Below the pieces are notes generated by a model, which was not told the origin of the DNA, did no database searches, and worked only from the letters and a program-made list of their open reading frames with translations. Positions 17,042 through 26,978 of a DNA stretch of 64,000 nt are shown piece by piece; position 1 is the stretch's first letter; every line of letters starts with the position of its first letter. Source of the stretch: CBDAQV01 sp965199335. GTDB lineage: Bacteria; Pseudomonadota; Alphaproteobacteria; CALMVH01. A program made the position numbers and the translations under genes. Location: NCBI GenBank assembly GCA_965199335.1, contig CBDAQZ010000004.1:496001-560000 (forward strand), given 5' to 3'.

Positions 17042-17829
17042 TGACAAGCTTCCAGAACCAGTCCGCGCCGATCGACGTGCGCAAGTTCCAGTTCGACGAT
17101 TTCGACGGCGAGGAACTGCTGGACGCCAATGGCGAATCGCTTCTGCCCGAGCTGGTGGAAGAAACCTACACGGGCGAAGACCTGAACGCGACACAGCTGG
17201 CCGCTGATGCCGCGGGCCATGCGCGCGGCGTCGCCGAAACCGAGGCGAGCATCGAGGCGGATATCGCGCGTCTGCTGGATGCGATCGCCGATCGTACTGG
17301 TGCGATCATGACCGAACAGCGCACGCAGCGCGAGACCATCGGCGCCGAGGCGGTCCGGCTTGCCACGCTGATCGCGCGCAAGGCTCTGCCGGCGATGGCC
17401 GAGGCAGGCGCGCTGCAGGAGATCGAGGCGCTGATCGCGCGCTGCCTGTCCGAGCGTCCCGAAGAACCCCGTCTGGTCATTCGCGTCAACGACGCCCTGC
17501 TGGACAAGGTACAGGAACGCCTCGATGGCCTGAAGAGCGAAGCGGGTTTTGCCGGCAAGCCGATATTGCTGGCCGACCCGGCGCTGAAAGCCAGCGAGGT
17601 CCGTATAGAATGGTCCAATGGCGGCGTCGACTGGAGCTTCGACAACCAGCTGGCCGATATCGAGGCAGCCGCACGTCGCCTGGTGGCCAAGCCGGCAAAG
17701 AGCAAGCGCGCCGAATCCGCGCATGACGACACCCCGCTGGACGATGGCGGGTTCGACGAACCGATGGACATCACGGACGCCCCGTCCGCTACGACAGATA
17801 AGTCCCTTACGACAGATGAAAGCGAGTAA
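17041..17829 (+). CDS. fliH: FliH/FlbE-like flagellar export regulator
   Basis: FliH holds the export ATPase FliI at the C ring. The 262-residue product lies exactly where FlbE/FliH is found in alphaproteobacterial fliF-fliG-fliN operons. It has an acidic N-terminus (VRKFQFDDFDGEELLD), a long Glu/Ala helical middle, and a C-terminal domain (RLVIRVNDALLDKVQERLD...ADPALKASEVRIEWSNGGVDWSF) that follows the FliH pattern. The last ~50 residues are Asp/Thr-rich and unstructured. Assigned mainly from position plus the C-terminal motif. Confidence 0.8.
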   Translation: MTSFQNQSAPIDVRKFQFDDFDGEELLDANGESLLPELVEETYTGEDLNATQLAADAAGHARGVAETEASIEADIARLLDAIADRTGAIMTEQRTQRETIGAEAVRLATLIARKALPAMAEAGALQEIEALIARCLSERPEEPRLVIRVNDALLDKVQERLDGLKSEAGFAGKPILLADPALKASEVRIEWSNGGVDWSFDNQLADIEAAARRLVAKPAKSKRAESAHDDTPLDDGGFDEPMDITDAPSATTDKSLTTDESE

Positions 17830-17832
17830 CAC

Positions 17833-18177
17833 ATGACCACGGAACCACTCAGCCTGGCCGATATCGACAGCGGGATGCCGGCGCCCGACACCAAGGCCGA
17901 AGCCCTCGCGGCGCAGATGGGCTTTGCCGCACCCGGCAAGGACCTCGAAGCGATCTACGACATCCCCGTCCAGATTTCCGCCGTGCTGGGCCGCACCAAC
18001 ATGCAGGTCAGCCAGCTGTTGAAGCTGGGCCGCGGCGCCGTCGTCGAACTCGACCGCAAGGTGGGCGAGGCGATCGACATCTACGTGAACAACCGCCTGG
18101 TGGCGCGTGGCGAAGTCGTCGTGGTCGACGACCGCCTGGGCGTTACCATGACCGAAATCATCAAGAACGATCGGTAA
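17833..18177 (+). CDS. fliN: Flagellar motor switch protein FliN
   Basis: FliN forms the bottom of the C ring. The 114-residue protein carries the SpoA domain: IYDIPVQISAVLGRTNMQVSQLLKLGRGAVVELDR (residues ~40-75, given here as one diagnostic region beginning IYDIPVQ) and VNNRLVARGEVVVVDDRLGVTMTEI. Four bases separate it from fliH, and five from flbD. Confidence 0.97.
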   Translation: MTTEPLSLADIDSGMPAPDTKAEALAAQMGFAAPGKDLEAIYDIPVQISAVLGRTNMQVSQLLKLGRGAVVELDRKVGEAIDIYVNNRLVARGEVVVVDDRLGVTMTEIIKNDR

Positions 18178-18182
18178 TCACA

Positions 18183-19598
18183 ATGCGTTTGATGCTCGTC
18201 GGCACCCTGCAGGGTCACATCAGCGAGGCAGGCCGCATCGCCATGGCGCGCGGCGCCAAGGTCAGTCATGCCGAGGATGGCGAGATGGCCATCGCGGCGC
18301 TGCGTTCGGGCAAGGGCGCGGATCTGGTATTGATCGACGTCAAGCTGGATATCGCCGCGTTCATAACCCAGCTTAAAAGCGAACGCATCACCGTGCCTGT
18401 GATCGCCTTCGGCATCGGCACCGATTCATCGCTGGCGGTGCGCGCGATCCGCGCCGGCGCGAAGGAATACCTGCCGCTACCGCCGAACGCCGAGTTGATC
18501 GCCGCGGTGCTGGAAGCGGTATCGGACGAAAATGAAACGGTGATCGTGACCGATCCCACCATGCGCGCCTCGCTGGACATGGCGGCACAGATCGCGCCAT
18601 CGGACGCGACAGTGCTGATCCGCGGTGAATCCGGCACCGGCAAGGAAGTGATGGCGCGGTTCCTGCATCGCAAGAGCAAGCGCAAGGACGGCGTGTTCGT
18701 CTCCGTCAACTGCGCCGCGATCCCTGAACAATTGCTGGAATCGGAATTGTTCGGACACGAGAAAGGCGCCTTCACCGGCGCCGTCGCCCGCCGCATCGGC
18801 AAGTTCGAGGAAGCCAACGGCGGCACGCTGCTGCTGGACGAAATCAGCGAGATGGATTTCCGCCTGCAGGCAAAGCTGCTGCGCGCGATCCAGGAACGCG
18901 AGATCGATCGCGTCGGCGGCTCGACGCCGGTCAAGGTGAACATTCGCCTGCTGGCCACGACCAACCGCAATCTGGAAGACGAAGTACAGGCGGGCCGGTT
19001 CCGCGAGGATCTGTATTTCCGCCTCAACGTCATCACGCTGCACCTGCCGCCGCTACGCGACCGCCCGCAGGATATCCCGGCGCTGGCCGCCTATTTCGTG
19101 AAGAAATACACGGCATCGAACGGTATCGACGAACGCCTGCTGGGCACCGAAGCGCTGGAGAAGCTGCAGGAACATTACTGGCGCGGCAATGTGCGCGAGC
19201 TGGAGAACACGATCCACCGTGCCGTGCTGATCGCGCGCGGCGAGACGATCGGGCCGGAAGCCATCCTGCTGTCCGGCCAGAGCGCGATGTACATGCCGAA
19301 CGTGAAAAAGGCGGAACCCGAACAACCGGCCGCCAAGCCCGCCGAAGCGGCGCCTGCGCCGGCTCCCGCCGCCAATGGCTCGATGGTCGGCCGCACCGTG
19401 GCGCAGGTCGAACAGGATCTGATCATCGGCACGCTCAGCCACTGCCTCGGCAACCGCACCCATGCGGCGAACATCCTCGGCATCTCGATCCGCACGCTGC
19501 GCAACAAGCTGCGCGAATATTCCGATAGCGGCGTCGCCGTTCCCTCCGCCGCCGGGGGCCTCGTCGGCGATGCCTCAGCCGAACATGCGATGGTGTAA
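18183..19598 (+). CDS. flbD: FlbD-type sigma-54 flagellar transcription activator
   Basis: A 471-residue sigma-54 enhancer-binding protein with an N-terminal receiver-like domain (1-115), an AAA+ domain with Walker A GESGTGKE (148-155), GAFTGA loop (195-200) and a Fis-type C-terminal helix-turn-helix (LGNRTHAANILGISIRTLRNKL). The receiver keeps Asp52 but lacks the early acidic pair and the KP motif (it reads KEYLPLPP), as in Caulobacter FlbD. Ala/Pro-rich linker at ~375-395. Its place after fliN matches the Caulobacter order. Likely activates late flagellar genes such as the flagellins. Confidence 0.93.
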   Translation: MRLMLVGTLQGHISEAGRIAMARGAKVSHAEDGEMAIAALRSGKGADLVLIDVKLDIAAFITQLKSERITVPVIAFGIGTDSSLAVRAIRAGAKEYLPLPPNAELIAAVLEAVSDENETVIVTDPTMRASLDMAAQIAPSDATVLIRGESGTGKEVMARFLHRKSKRKDGVFVSVNCAAIPEQLLESELFGHEKGAFTGAVARRIGKFEEANGGTLLLDEISEMDFRLQAKLLRAIQEREIDRVGGSTPVKVNIRLLATTNRNLEDEVQAGRFREDLYFRLNVITLHLPPLRDRPQDIPALAAYFVKKYTASNGIDERLLGTEALEKLQEHYWRGNVRELENTIHRAVLIARGETIGPEAILLSGQSAMYMPNVKKAEPEQPAAKPAEAAPAPAPAANGSMVGRTVAQVEQDLIIGTLSHCLGNRTHAANILGISIRTLRNKLREYSDSGVAVPSAAGGLVGDASAEHAMV

Positions 19599-19601
19599 TT
19601 A

Positions 19602-21734
19602 ATGGCTGACGTACCCGTTCTTTCCACAGGCACGCCGGCCGACGGCGCCGGCGGTCCCGATCCGCTGATCGGCCGCATCCAGCATCTGCTGGCCTATGCC
19701 AAGCGCGGCGACATCGCGCTTGCGTTCGGCGTCGTCGCCATCCTGTCGGTATTGCTGCTGCCGATGCCGCGCTGGCTGCTGGATGTCAGCCTGGCGATCT
19801 CGATCATGGTCGCCGTCATGATCCTGATGACGGTGCTGTTCATCCGCAAGCCACTGGAATTTTCCACCTACCCCACGGTGCTGCTGATCACGACCTTGCT
19901 GCGCCTGTCGCTCAACGTCGCCTCGGCCCGCATCATCCTTGCCCACGGCAACGAGGGCGCGGATGCGGCGGGTCATGTCATCCAGGCTTTCGGCGAATTC
20001 GTCATGGCGGGCAATTTCGTCATCGGCGTGATCGTCTTCGGCATCCTGCTGGTGGTCAATTTCGTCGTCATCACCAAGGGCTCGACGCGTATCGCCGAAG
20101 TCGCGGCGCGCTTCACACTGGACGCGATGCCGGGCAAGCAGATGGCGATCGACGCCGACATGAATGCCGGCCTGATCGACGAGGCTTCCGCCCGCAAGCG
20201 CCGCAAGGAACTGGAGGAGGAAAGCACCTTCTTCGGCGCCATGGACGGCGCGTCCAAGTTCGTGCGCGGCGATGCCATCGCCGGGTTGATCATCACCGGT
20301 GTCAACGTCATCGGCGGCATTATCATCGGCACGCTGCAGATGGGCCTGACCTTCGCCCAGGCGACGCATACCTATACTTTGCTGACGGTCGGCGACGGAC
20401 TCGTCACGCAGGTGCCGGCGCTGATGGTTTCGGTATCGGCCGGTCTGCTGGTATCGAAGGCGGGTGTCAGCGGCTCCACCGACCAGGCACTGTTCCGCCA
20501 GTTCAGCCATTACCCGACCGCGCTGGGACTGAGCTCGATCCTGCTGTTCGGCCTCGGGCTCCTGCCCGGCATGCCGATCGTCCCGTTCGTCGTTCTGTCG
20601 GGCCTGACCGGCGGCATGGCCTGGTACTCCGCGCGCAACAATACGCGTCTTGCAACCGAGGAAGCGGCTGCGGCGGTCGGACCGGTCGCGCCGGTGGGCG
20701 AGGAACCGATCGCCACCGCGCTGGCCATCGATCATATCCGTGTCGAGCTCGGCTACGGCCTGCTGACCCTAGTGAACGGTACCGGCAACAACCGCCTGAC
20801 CGACCAGATCAAGGGGCTGCGCCGCCAGCTGGCGGGCGACATGGGCTTCGTGCTGCCATCAGTGCGCATCCAGGACAATTTGCAGCTGGGCGCGAACACC
20901 TACATCATCCGCATCAAGGAGATCGAAGCCGCGCGCGGCGACATCCGTCCCAACATGCTGCTGTGCATGGACCCGCGCGGCCAGCCGATCTCGCTTCCCG
21001 GCGAGACGACGACCGAGCCGACCTTCGGCCTGCCCGCGATGTGGATCGCGCAGACCTATCGCGAGGAAGCGCATTTCAAGGGACTGACCGTGGTCGATCC
21101 CGCATCGGTCATCACCACGCATCTGACCGAGGTGGTGAAGGACAATCTGGCCGAGCTGCTGTCCTACACCGAGACGCAGAAACTGCTGGACGAGCTGGAC
21201 AAGGCGCACCAGAAGCTGGTGGCCGACGTCATCCCCGCGCAGGTAAGCCTCGGCGGCCTGCAACGCCTGTTGCAGCATCTGCTGGCCGAGCGCGTTTCGA
21301 TCCGCGACCTGCCGACGATCCTGGAAGGCGTGCACGAGGCCAGCAGCCATACGCGCAACATCCAGACGATCACCGAGATGGTCCGCGCCCGCCTTGCCCG
21401 CCAGCTGTGCGAGGCAAACGTGAACAGCGCCGGCTTTGTGCCGCTGCTGCCGCTGTCGCCCGATTGGGAGCAGGCGTTCGCGGAAGCGCTGCACGGACAG
21501 GGCGAGGACAAGACGCTGTCGATGGCACCGTCGAAGCTGCAGGCCTTCATCACCGCGGTGCGGCAGAAATACGAACAGCTGGCGCAGAACGGCGATTCAC
21601 CGGTGCTGTTGACCAGCGCCGCCATCCGTCCCTATGTCCGCTCGATCGTCGAGCGCTTCAGGCCGCAGACGGTGGTGATGAGCCAGGTCGAAATCCATCC
21701 CAAGGCGCGCATCAAGACGCTGGGGCAAATCTAA
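19602..21734 (+). CDS. flhA: Flagellar export gate protein FlhA
   Basis: FlhA is the large membrane component of the flagellar type III export gate. The 710-residue product has about eight N-terminal membrane helices (to ~residue 340), the FHIPEP-family signature region (LLLITTLLRLSLNVASAR and GDAIAGLIITGVNVIGGI), a cytoplasmic loop with MPGKQMAIDADMNAGLI, and a soluble C-terminal domain. Length is typical. It follows flbD by three bases. Confidence 0.98.
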   Translation: MADVPVLSTGTPADGAGGPDPLIGRIQHLLAYAKRGDIALAFGVVAILSVLLLPMPRWLLDVSLAISIMVAVMILMTVLFIRKPLEFSTYPTVLLITTLLRLSLNVASARIILAHGNEGADAAGHVIQAFGEFVMAGNFVIGVIVFGILLVVNFVVITKGSTRIAEVAARFTLDAMPGKQMAIDADMNAGLIDEASARKRRKELEEESTFFGAMDGASKFVRGDAIAGLIITGVNVIGGIIIGTLQMGLTFAQATHTYTLLTVGDGLVTQVPALMVSVSAGLLVSKAGVSGSTDQALFRQFSHYPTALGLSSILLFGLGLLPGMPIVPFVVLSGLTGGMAWYSARNNTRLATEEAAAAVGPVAPVGEEPIATALAIDHIRVELGYGLLTLVNGTGNNRLTDQIKGLRRQLAGDMGFVLPSVRIQDNLQLGANTYIIRIKEIEAARGDIRPNMLLCMDPRGQPISLPGETTTEPTFGLPAMWIAQTYREEAHFKGLTVVDPASVITTHLTEVVKDNLAELLSYTETQKLLDELDKAHQKLVADVIPAQVSLGGLQRLLQHLLAERVSIRDLPTILEGVHEASSHTRNIQTITEMVRARLARQLCEANVNSAGFVPLLPLSPDWEQAFAEALHGQGEDKTLSMAPSKLQAFITAVRQKYEQLAQNGDSPVLLTSAAIRPYVRSIVERFRPQTVVMSQVEIHPKARIKTLGQI

Positions 21735-21740
21735 GCCCCC

Positions 21741-23717
21741 ATGGTCGATATCGTCTCCTCCGCCACGGCGGCGCTCCAGGCGACACTGACGGGGGATTTG
21801 ATCAAGGATCTGTCGCAGGCGCTCGCCAGCGGCAGCGTCACCGATGCGCCGCAATCGATCCAGAACGCATCCTCGCCGCTGGCGATCAGCGGCACGCTGA
21901 CCTCGCAGCTGGCCAATGGCGGCGCGGTGGTGCAGACGGCGGCGGGGCCGGTCACGCTGGCACTGAACAATCCGCCGGTATTGCCGCAGGGAACGCTTAC
22001 GCTGCTGATCCAGCCCGGCAACCCGCCGACGGCCAGCGTGATCGCGCAACAGGCCGTGACGCCGCAAGCGCAGATCCAGCCGCAGGCAGCGGCGGCGGAG
22101 CAAACGCAACAGACCCAGCAGGCGCAGACACAGGCGGCGCTGCCGGCGCTGACCGTAGGGCAGGTCCTGACTGCGACACCCCTGCCGGCAGCGCCCGCGC
22201 CCGTCATCGGCCCCGGCATAGTGCCGCCTGTCAGCACGCCGCCGCCGGTCGTTGCAGCGGCGACCTCCAATTCGCCGGCGACATCCGCCTCGCCCGTGCA
22301 GACGCCGACCGCCGTCGTGCTCAGCTCGGCGGTGGCGCCGACACCGCCGGCTCCCGCAGTCGCCTATCTGGCTCAGGACAATGCACAGGGACAGTCGCAG
22401 GTACAATCAACCGGCCAGCAAGCCGCCACGAATCAATCGCCCGTTACTGCGCAGCCCACGCCCGCACCCTTGCCGCCGGCCCTAACGCAAATTCCCTCCG
22501 ATGCTTTGTCCGAACTGGAGGAAACGCAGGAACTGACACCCCAGGCCAACGCCCTCGCCGCGCAGGAAAGCGCGAACGAGGATGCCGCAGCCCCCGCGCT
22601 GCCGTATTCGCCTGGCGTGACCGTGCCGACGCCGCAACCCCAGGCCTCGCAAAGCTTCGTGGTACTCAGCGTCGAGACGCCGGAACAGGCCCAGCAATCC
22701 GGCACGACCGGCCAGGCGGCCGCAACGCAAACATCCTCGCCCGCCGCGTCGCCCCAGCCGGGTCAAACGGTTACGGCCACGGTCGTTGCACAGACGCAGT
22801 CGGGCCAGCCATTGCTCGCCACCGCCAGCGGGGCGCTGCTGGTCGACCAGGCAGTGTCGACCAGCGTCGGTACCGGCCTGGTCCTGCAACGCCTGTCGCC
22901 CGAGCAGGCCGCGGCGCAACCGCAAGCCGCTCCACAAGGCGGTGCACCCGGTCCATCCGCCCGTTCGGCGCCGGGCCCCGCGCCGCTCAACGATGTGCCG
23001 CTATCGATCGCCCGCCAGCAGCCGTGGCCGGCGTTGACGCAGTTGCTTGGCACGCTCGATCGTGCCGCCCCCGATGCGTCCGCGTTCATTCGTCAGGCGA
23101 TCCCCACCATGGGCAGCGGTTTCGTGCAGGCTTTCACTACTTTCCTGTCGCGCAGCGATCAATCCTTCCCAATGCCCCCGGCAATGCAGGATGCCCTGAA
23201 GGTCGCACTGTCTCCGTCGCAGCCTGGCACGACACAGGAGTTGCGCTCTGCCCTGGTGCAGATGACTGCGGACCTTCTGACGACCGCCACCAAGGGGGCA
23301 GCCTCGGCGGCTGTACCCCAGTCGTGGCATAATTATCAGGTACCGGTGCTGACGGATTACGGGATCGGAATGGCGCAGCTCTATGTCCGCCAGCAACTGG
23401 ACGAGGTCGACGACCAGCCCGGCAGGCGTACGGGAACGTCGAGCACGCGCTTCCTGGTCGAAATCAGCCCCAGCACGCTGGGCCCGGTGCAACTGGATGG
23501 ATTGCTGCGCAAGGACCAGACGCAGATGGGCCGTCTGGACCTGATCGTGCGCACCGAGTTCGCCGTATCGCCGGAAGCCGGCACGGAAATGGAGCAGTTG
23601 TTCCAGAACGCGCTGGGGGCCACCGGCATGTCGGGCAAGCTGGGGTTCCAGACCGGACCGGAGACATTCGTGCTGCCGGCAAGCGGCGCCGATCCGCAGT
23701 ATCGCGGCGGCGCGTAG
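21741..23717 (+). CDS. FliK-like hook-length control protein (tentative)
   Basis: The 658-residue product is dominated by Pro/Gln/Ala/Thr-rich low-complexity sequence (residues ~60-420), typical of the flexible ruler part of FliK. The C-terminal ~130 residues contain STRFLVEISPSTLGPVQLDGL and an FVLP end, recalling the FliK C-terminal domain pattern (L..L.P..LG.V.V). Its place at the end of the flhA operon supports a flagellar role. The match is weak, so another flagellar accessory protein is possible. Confidence 0.55.
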   Translation: MVDIVSSATAALQATLTGDLIKDLSQALASGSVTDAPQSIQNASSPLAISGTLTSQLANGGAVVQTAAGPVTLALNNPPVLPQGTLTLLIQPGNPPTASVIAQQAVTPQAQIQPQAAAAEQTQQTQQAQTQAALPALTVGQVLTATPLPAAPAPVIGPGIVPPVSTPPPVVAAATSNSPATSASPVQTPTAVVLSSAVAPTPPAPAVAYLAQDNAQGQSQVQSTGQQAATNQSPVTAQPTPAPLPPALTQIPSDALSELEETQELTPQANALAAQESANEDAAAPALPYSPGVTVPTPQPQASQSFVVLSVETPEQAQQSGTTGQAAATQTSSPAASPQPGQTVTATVVAQTQSGQPLLATASGALLVDQAVSTSVGTGLVLQRLSPEQAAAQPQAAPQGGAPGPSARSAPGPAPLNDVPLSIARQQPWPALTQLLGTLDRAAPDASAFIRQAIPTMGSGFVQAFTTFLSRSDQSFPMPPAMQDALKVALSPSQPGTTQELRSALVQMTADLLTTATKGAASAAVPQSWHNYQVPVLTDYGIGMAQLYVRQQLDEVDDQPGRRTGTSSTRFLVEISPSTLGPVQLDGLLRKDQTQMGRLDLIVRTEFAVSPEAGTEMEQLFQNALGATGMSGKLGFQTGPETFVLPASGADPQYRGGA

Positions 23718-23791
23718 CCCTACCGCCCGAAACAGCCGATCCGGGATGACGCCCCTATCGCGGCGGCGTCTAAAGTCCTATTACCCTGTGC

Positions 23792-25129
23792 ATGACTCCC
23801 GGCGGGCGGCTTAGCGCCATCATCGAACTATTGCAATCCATCTACGAAACCGAGCGTCCGGCGGACGCGACGGCCAGCGCGTATTTCCGCGACCGCCGCT
23901 TCATCGGCTCCAAGGACCGCGCCTTCATCGCCGAGAAAGTCTATGCCGCGATGCGCCATCATGCGCGGCTTGGCTGGTGGATCGAAAAGGAAGGCGGCAC
24001 GGTCACGCCGCGCACGCGGGCGCTGGCCAACGTCATCCTGAGCGACAAGCAATCGGCCGAGACGGTCGCCAGCATGTTCGAGGGACAATACGGGCCGGTA
24101 CCGCTCAGCATCTACGAGCAGGACCTGATCCGCCGCCTCGACGGCCATACCCTCGATCATCCCGGCATGCCCGAGGCGGTACGCGTCGAATGCCCTGCAT
24201 GGGCCGAACCCGCCTTGCGCGCCTCGCTGGGCGATCATTTCGTGCGCGAGGTCGGCGCGCTGATCCCGCCGGCGGTGCTGGACCTAAGAATCAATACGCT
24301 GCTGATCACGCGCGACGAGGCGATGCACCAGTTGTCCGCCGACGGCATCATCGCCAACCCGTCGCACCTGTCGCCGCTGTGCCTGCGCGTCAAGGGCCGT
24401 CCGCCGATCATGGCGCACAGGCTGTACAAGTCGGGCGCGATCGAGATCCAGGACGAGGGATCGCAGCTGGTGGCCCTGCTGGCCGACGCCAGACCCGGGC
24501 AGGCGGTCATGGATTACTGCGCCGGTGCCGGCGGCAAGACCCTGGCACTTGGCGCAGCGATGGAGAACAAGGGCCGGCTGGTCGCCTCGGACGTGCTGGC
24601 CAGCCGCCTGAACCGCGCCAAGACGCGCTTCAAGCGTGCCGGCCTGCAGAACGTCGAGACGCGACCGCTGGACGGCGAGGCGAAATCCTGGCTGAAACGC
24701 CGCCGTGCCAGCTTCGACCGCGTTTTGGTCGATGCGCCGTGCTCTGGAACCGGTACCTGGCGGCGCAATCCCGACATGCGCTGGCGGCCGCTGGGTCCCG
24801 GCCTCGATGCCCTGACCAAGCTGCAGGGCGAGATACTGGTCGAGGCCGCGCCGCTGGTCAAGCCGGGGGGACGGCTGGTTTATGCGACGTGTTCGATGCT
24901 GCGCGACGAGAACGAGGCGATCGTCGAACGCTTCCTGGCGGAGAACGAGGGCTTCAGGATGATACCGGTAGGTGACATCTGGCGCTCCCTGATCCCGGAT
25001 GTGCGTACTCCGTCGGAAACCATGCTGCGGTTGACTCCTGCGCGCCATCATACCGACGGGTTTTTCACGGCGGTGCTGGAAAAGATTTCCGGTATGGAGA
25101 GTGAGTCAAATCAGTTGACCCAGGTGTAG
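23792..25129 (+). CDS. RsmB/NOP-family RNA cytosine-C5 methyltransferase
   Basis: The 445-residue product has an N-terminal NusB-like helical domain, then the SAM-binding core VMDYCAGAGGKTLALGA, VLVDAPCSGTGTWRRNPDMRW with one catalytic cysteine, and VYATCSMLRDENE with the second. This architecture is that of 16S rRNA C967-type or related tRNA methyltransferases; the exact target cannot be read. It is separated from the flagellar operon by ~75 bases containing half of a palindromic repeat. Confidence 0.92.
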   Translation: MTPGGRLSAIIELLQSIYETERPADATASAYFRDRRFIGSKDRAFIAEKVYAAMRHHARLGWWIEKEGGTVTPRTRALANVILSDKQSAETVASMFEGQYGPVPLSIYEQDLIRRLDGHTLDHPGMPEAVRVECPAWAEPALRASLGDHFVREVGALIPPAVLDLRINTLLITRDEAMHQLSADGIIANPSHLSPLCLRVKGRPPIMAHRLYKSGAIEIQDEGSQLVALLADARPGQAVMDYCAGAGGKTLALGAAMENKGRLVASDVLASRLNRAKTRFKRAGLQNVETRPLDGEAKSWLKRRRASFDRVLVDAPCSGTGTWRRNPDMRWRPLGPGLDALTKLQGEILVEAAPLVKPGGRLVYATCSMLRDENEAIVERFLAENEGFRMIPVGDIWRSLIPDVRTPSETMLRLTPARHHTDGFFTAVLEKISGMESESNQLTQV

Positions 25130-25173
25130 AAATAAATTAATGTAACATTAATATTTCTGGTCGGAGAGTTTCT

Positions 25174-26067
25174 GTGCCGGTTTCCAGTCAGTCGCAACAC
25201 ACGCCGCGAACCTTATTCTTGGAAGCCGAGGACCCGCTGACGCCTGAACCCATGCGGTTCATCGCGCTTGGTCAGATTGTCGAGAAATTACGTGACCGTG
25301 ATCCGTCGCCAGTACATTACGAAAGCAATGTCGACATTGCGCAGAGGGCCATTCGCCTGGTCGCCGATTTGCTCGCAACCCCTGCCAGCGGCGCGTTGCT
25401 CAATGCCGCCACGGGTCAATTGACCCGCCGTCTCAAGCCGGATCATGGCGCATTCGGGCTTTCCAGTGAAGTCCAGTTGACCGCGGCCGAGACGGCAGCG
25501 GCACAGGCGATACGTCCCGAAGTCGACGCGGACAAGGCGCTCAAGCCCCTTATACACCTGCTGAACAATGTTTTGCCGGCAGCTTCGGTAATCGAAATCT
25601 CCCGCTATGCGGATGCCGCCGAACTGCTGATGGTCTGCGCCAACCGTAGCGACGAGTTGCAGGTACAGGCGGCAGGGATAGCCTTTCCGCTCATCACCCA
25701 CCCCCTTCTGGATGCCGACGACCGGCTGGGACGGCTGACAAATGTGCTGATCAGGACGCCCGACCTGCCCCCGATCGGCCGCGCCGATTTCGTGCAGGCG
25801 TTCAGCGATACGGTCAAGGAACTGTACGGGATCGATCCGGCCTATGCGAAGGAGTGCCTGGATTATCAGGAGAACCGGTTCGAAGAGGCGCAACGTCCCG
25901 AACTGATCGCCGACGCGGTATTGCCGGCGAAAGCGTTGATAATCAACCTTGCGCGCGCCGCCGAAAATCTCGAGCCTAAGAATCTGGTGGGAGCCGACAT
26001 GCTGCTGTCCAATCTGGTGAACCGGGATCGTTCGAATAGTCTCGATGCGTCCACTCCCTCGTTCTGA
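25174..26067 (+). CDS. Unrecognised protein, mostly helical
   Basis: The 297-residue product starts with GTG after GGAGAG. It has no signal or membrane segment and is rich in Ala, Leu and Asp, consistent with an all-helical cytoplasmic protein. Segments such as LNNVLPAASVIEISRYADAAELLMVCANRSDE and VQAFSDTVKELYGIDPAYAKECLDYQE suggest a HEAT/TPR-like fold, but no family is recognised. It lies between the RNA methyltransferase and guaA, codirectional. Confidence 0.7.
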   Translation: MPVSSQSQHTPRTLFLEAEDPLTPEPMRFIALGQIVEKLRDRDPSPVHYESNVDIAQRAIRLVADLLATPASGALLNAATGQLTRRLKPDHGAFGLSSEVQLTAAETAAAQAIRPEVDADKALKPLIHLLNNVLPAASVIEISRYADAAELLMVCANRSDELQVQAAGIAFPLITHPLLDADDRLGRLTNVLIRTPDLPPIGRADFVQAFSDTVKELYGIDPAYAKECLDYQENRFEEAQRPELIADAVLPAKALIINLARAAENLEPKNLVGADMLLSNLVNRDRSNSLDASTPSF

Positions 26068-26176
26068 CTTTTGGAAGACGCATGCAGGAATAAGCAATTT
26101 TTGTGGAATTAAGACCGTGTTCATGTCATTATGAGCGCGGATAAGAGCACAGGCTCAACGATGATTGGAACAAACT

Positions 26177-26920
26177 ATGTCGATAGCTGGCTTGGAATCT
26201 GATGAACACGGTGACTGGCATCAAGCATATTTGAATCCCGGTCAGACGACGAACGGATATTTCGAAGGACCTGGCGGCGCGATCCTAAGGCCCGATCAGG
26301 TCGTCCAGAATCCTGGCAATGCGGGATGGACACCTTCCTCCTCTTCCTCCAGCGAGTCCGGAGCGGCCTGGTCGCCTTCCGCCGGCGCGACAGACACCTA
26401 TTACGGTTCGCCTTCGGTATCGGCCGGCCTGAAGAATTTGAGCCGGAACCAGGGATTGCCCAAGCATAATCCCGAGGCAACGCGCGGTCGCCCGGACATC
26501 GTCGTCCCGCAGCAGGGAATGGGTCCTTGGCAGAAATTCATGGTGGCAACGGTTGCCGCCGTCGTCCTGGCCGGGGCTGTGGGGCATGAAGAGCATCCCA
26601 CCTGGTCCATGAACAGGTGGCTGTCCAAGGGACTCGATAACACCCTGACGCTGGTTTCGGATGCCGCAACCTATATGCAGGGGCCGGACAACGCGGTCTC
26701 GAAGGCCATCCATGGCAAGCCCGACCATCCCCGCGGCCTGGTCCTGCAGGGCACGAGGGTGGTATCGATCAACCATCCCCACGCCCCGGCGGACCATCCT
26801 CATCCGCGCATTCATCACGACGGCGCGAAGCCGTCGGCTGGTACTGCTCCAACGGTACCCGATGAGTCGATCCGCCAGACGCCAAGGGTCGCGCCATACA
26901 CGTATACCGCCACGCCCTGA
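26177..26920 (+). CDS. Unrecognised single-helix membrane protein, His-rich C-terminus
   Basis: The 247-residue product begins MSIAGLESDEHGDW at an ATG; a TTG at 26165 would add four residues. The N-terminal 110 residues are Gly/Ser/Pro-rich and disordered-looking. One hydrophobic helix (FMVATVAAVVLAGAVG) lies near residue 125. The C-terminal part has clustered His-Pro pairs (NHPHAPADHPHPRIHHDGA) that might bind metal. Nothing similar is recognised. Confidence 0.65.
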   Translation: MSIAGLESDEHGDWHQAYLNPGQTTNGYFEGPGGAILRPDQVVQNPGNAGWTPSSSSSSESGAAWSPSAGATDTYYGSPSVSAGLKNLSRNQGLPKHNPEATRGRPDIVVPQQGMGPWQKFMVATVAAVVLAGAVGHEEHPTWSMNRWLSKGLDNTLTLVSDAATYMQGPDNAVSKAIHGKPDHPRGLVLQGTRVVSINHPHAPADHPHPRIHHDGAKPSAGTAPTVPDESIRQTPRVAPYTYTATP

Positions 26921-26978
26921 CAATCGGGCTGCGCTGAAAACACTTGGCATCGCGCGTCCCATTCCTTAGGTGATTGGG

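Noticed and set aside
15266..17194. Long minus-strand open frame opposite fliF-fliG
   Set aside because: Spans two real genes and their junction; no domain or ribosome binding site.
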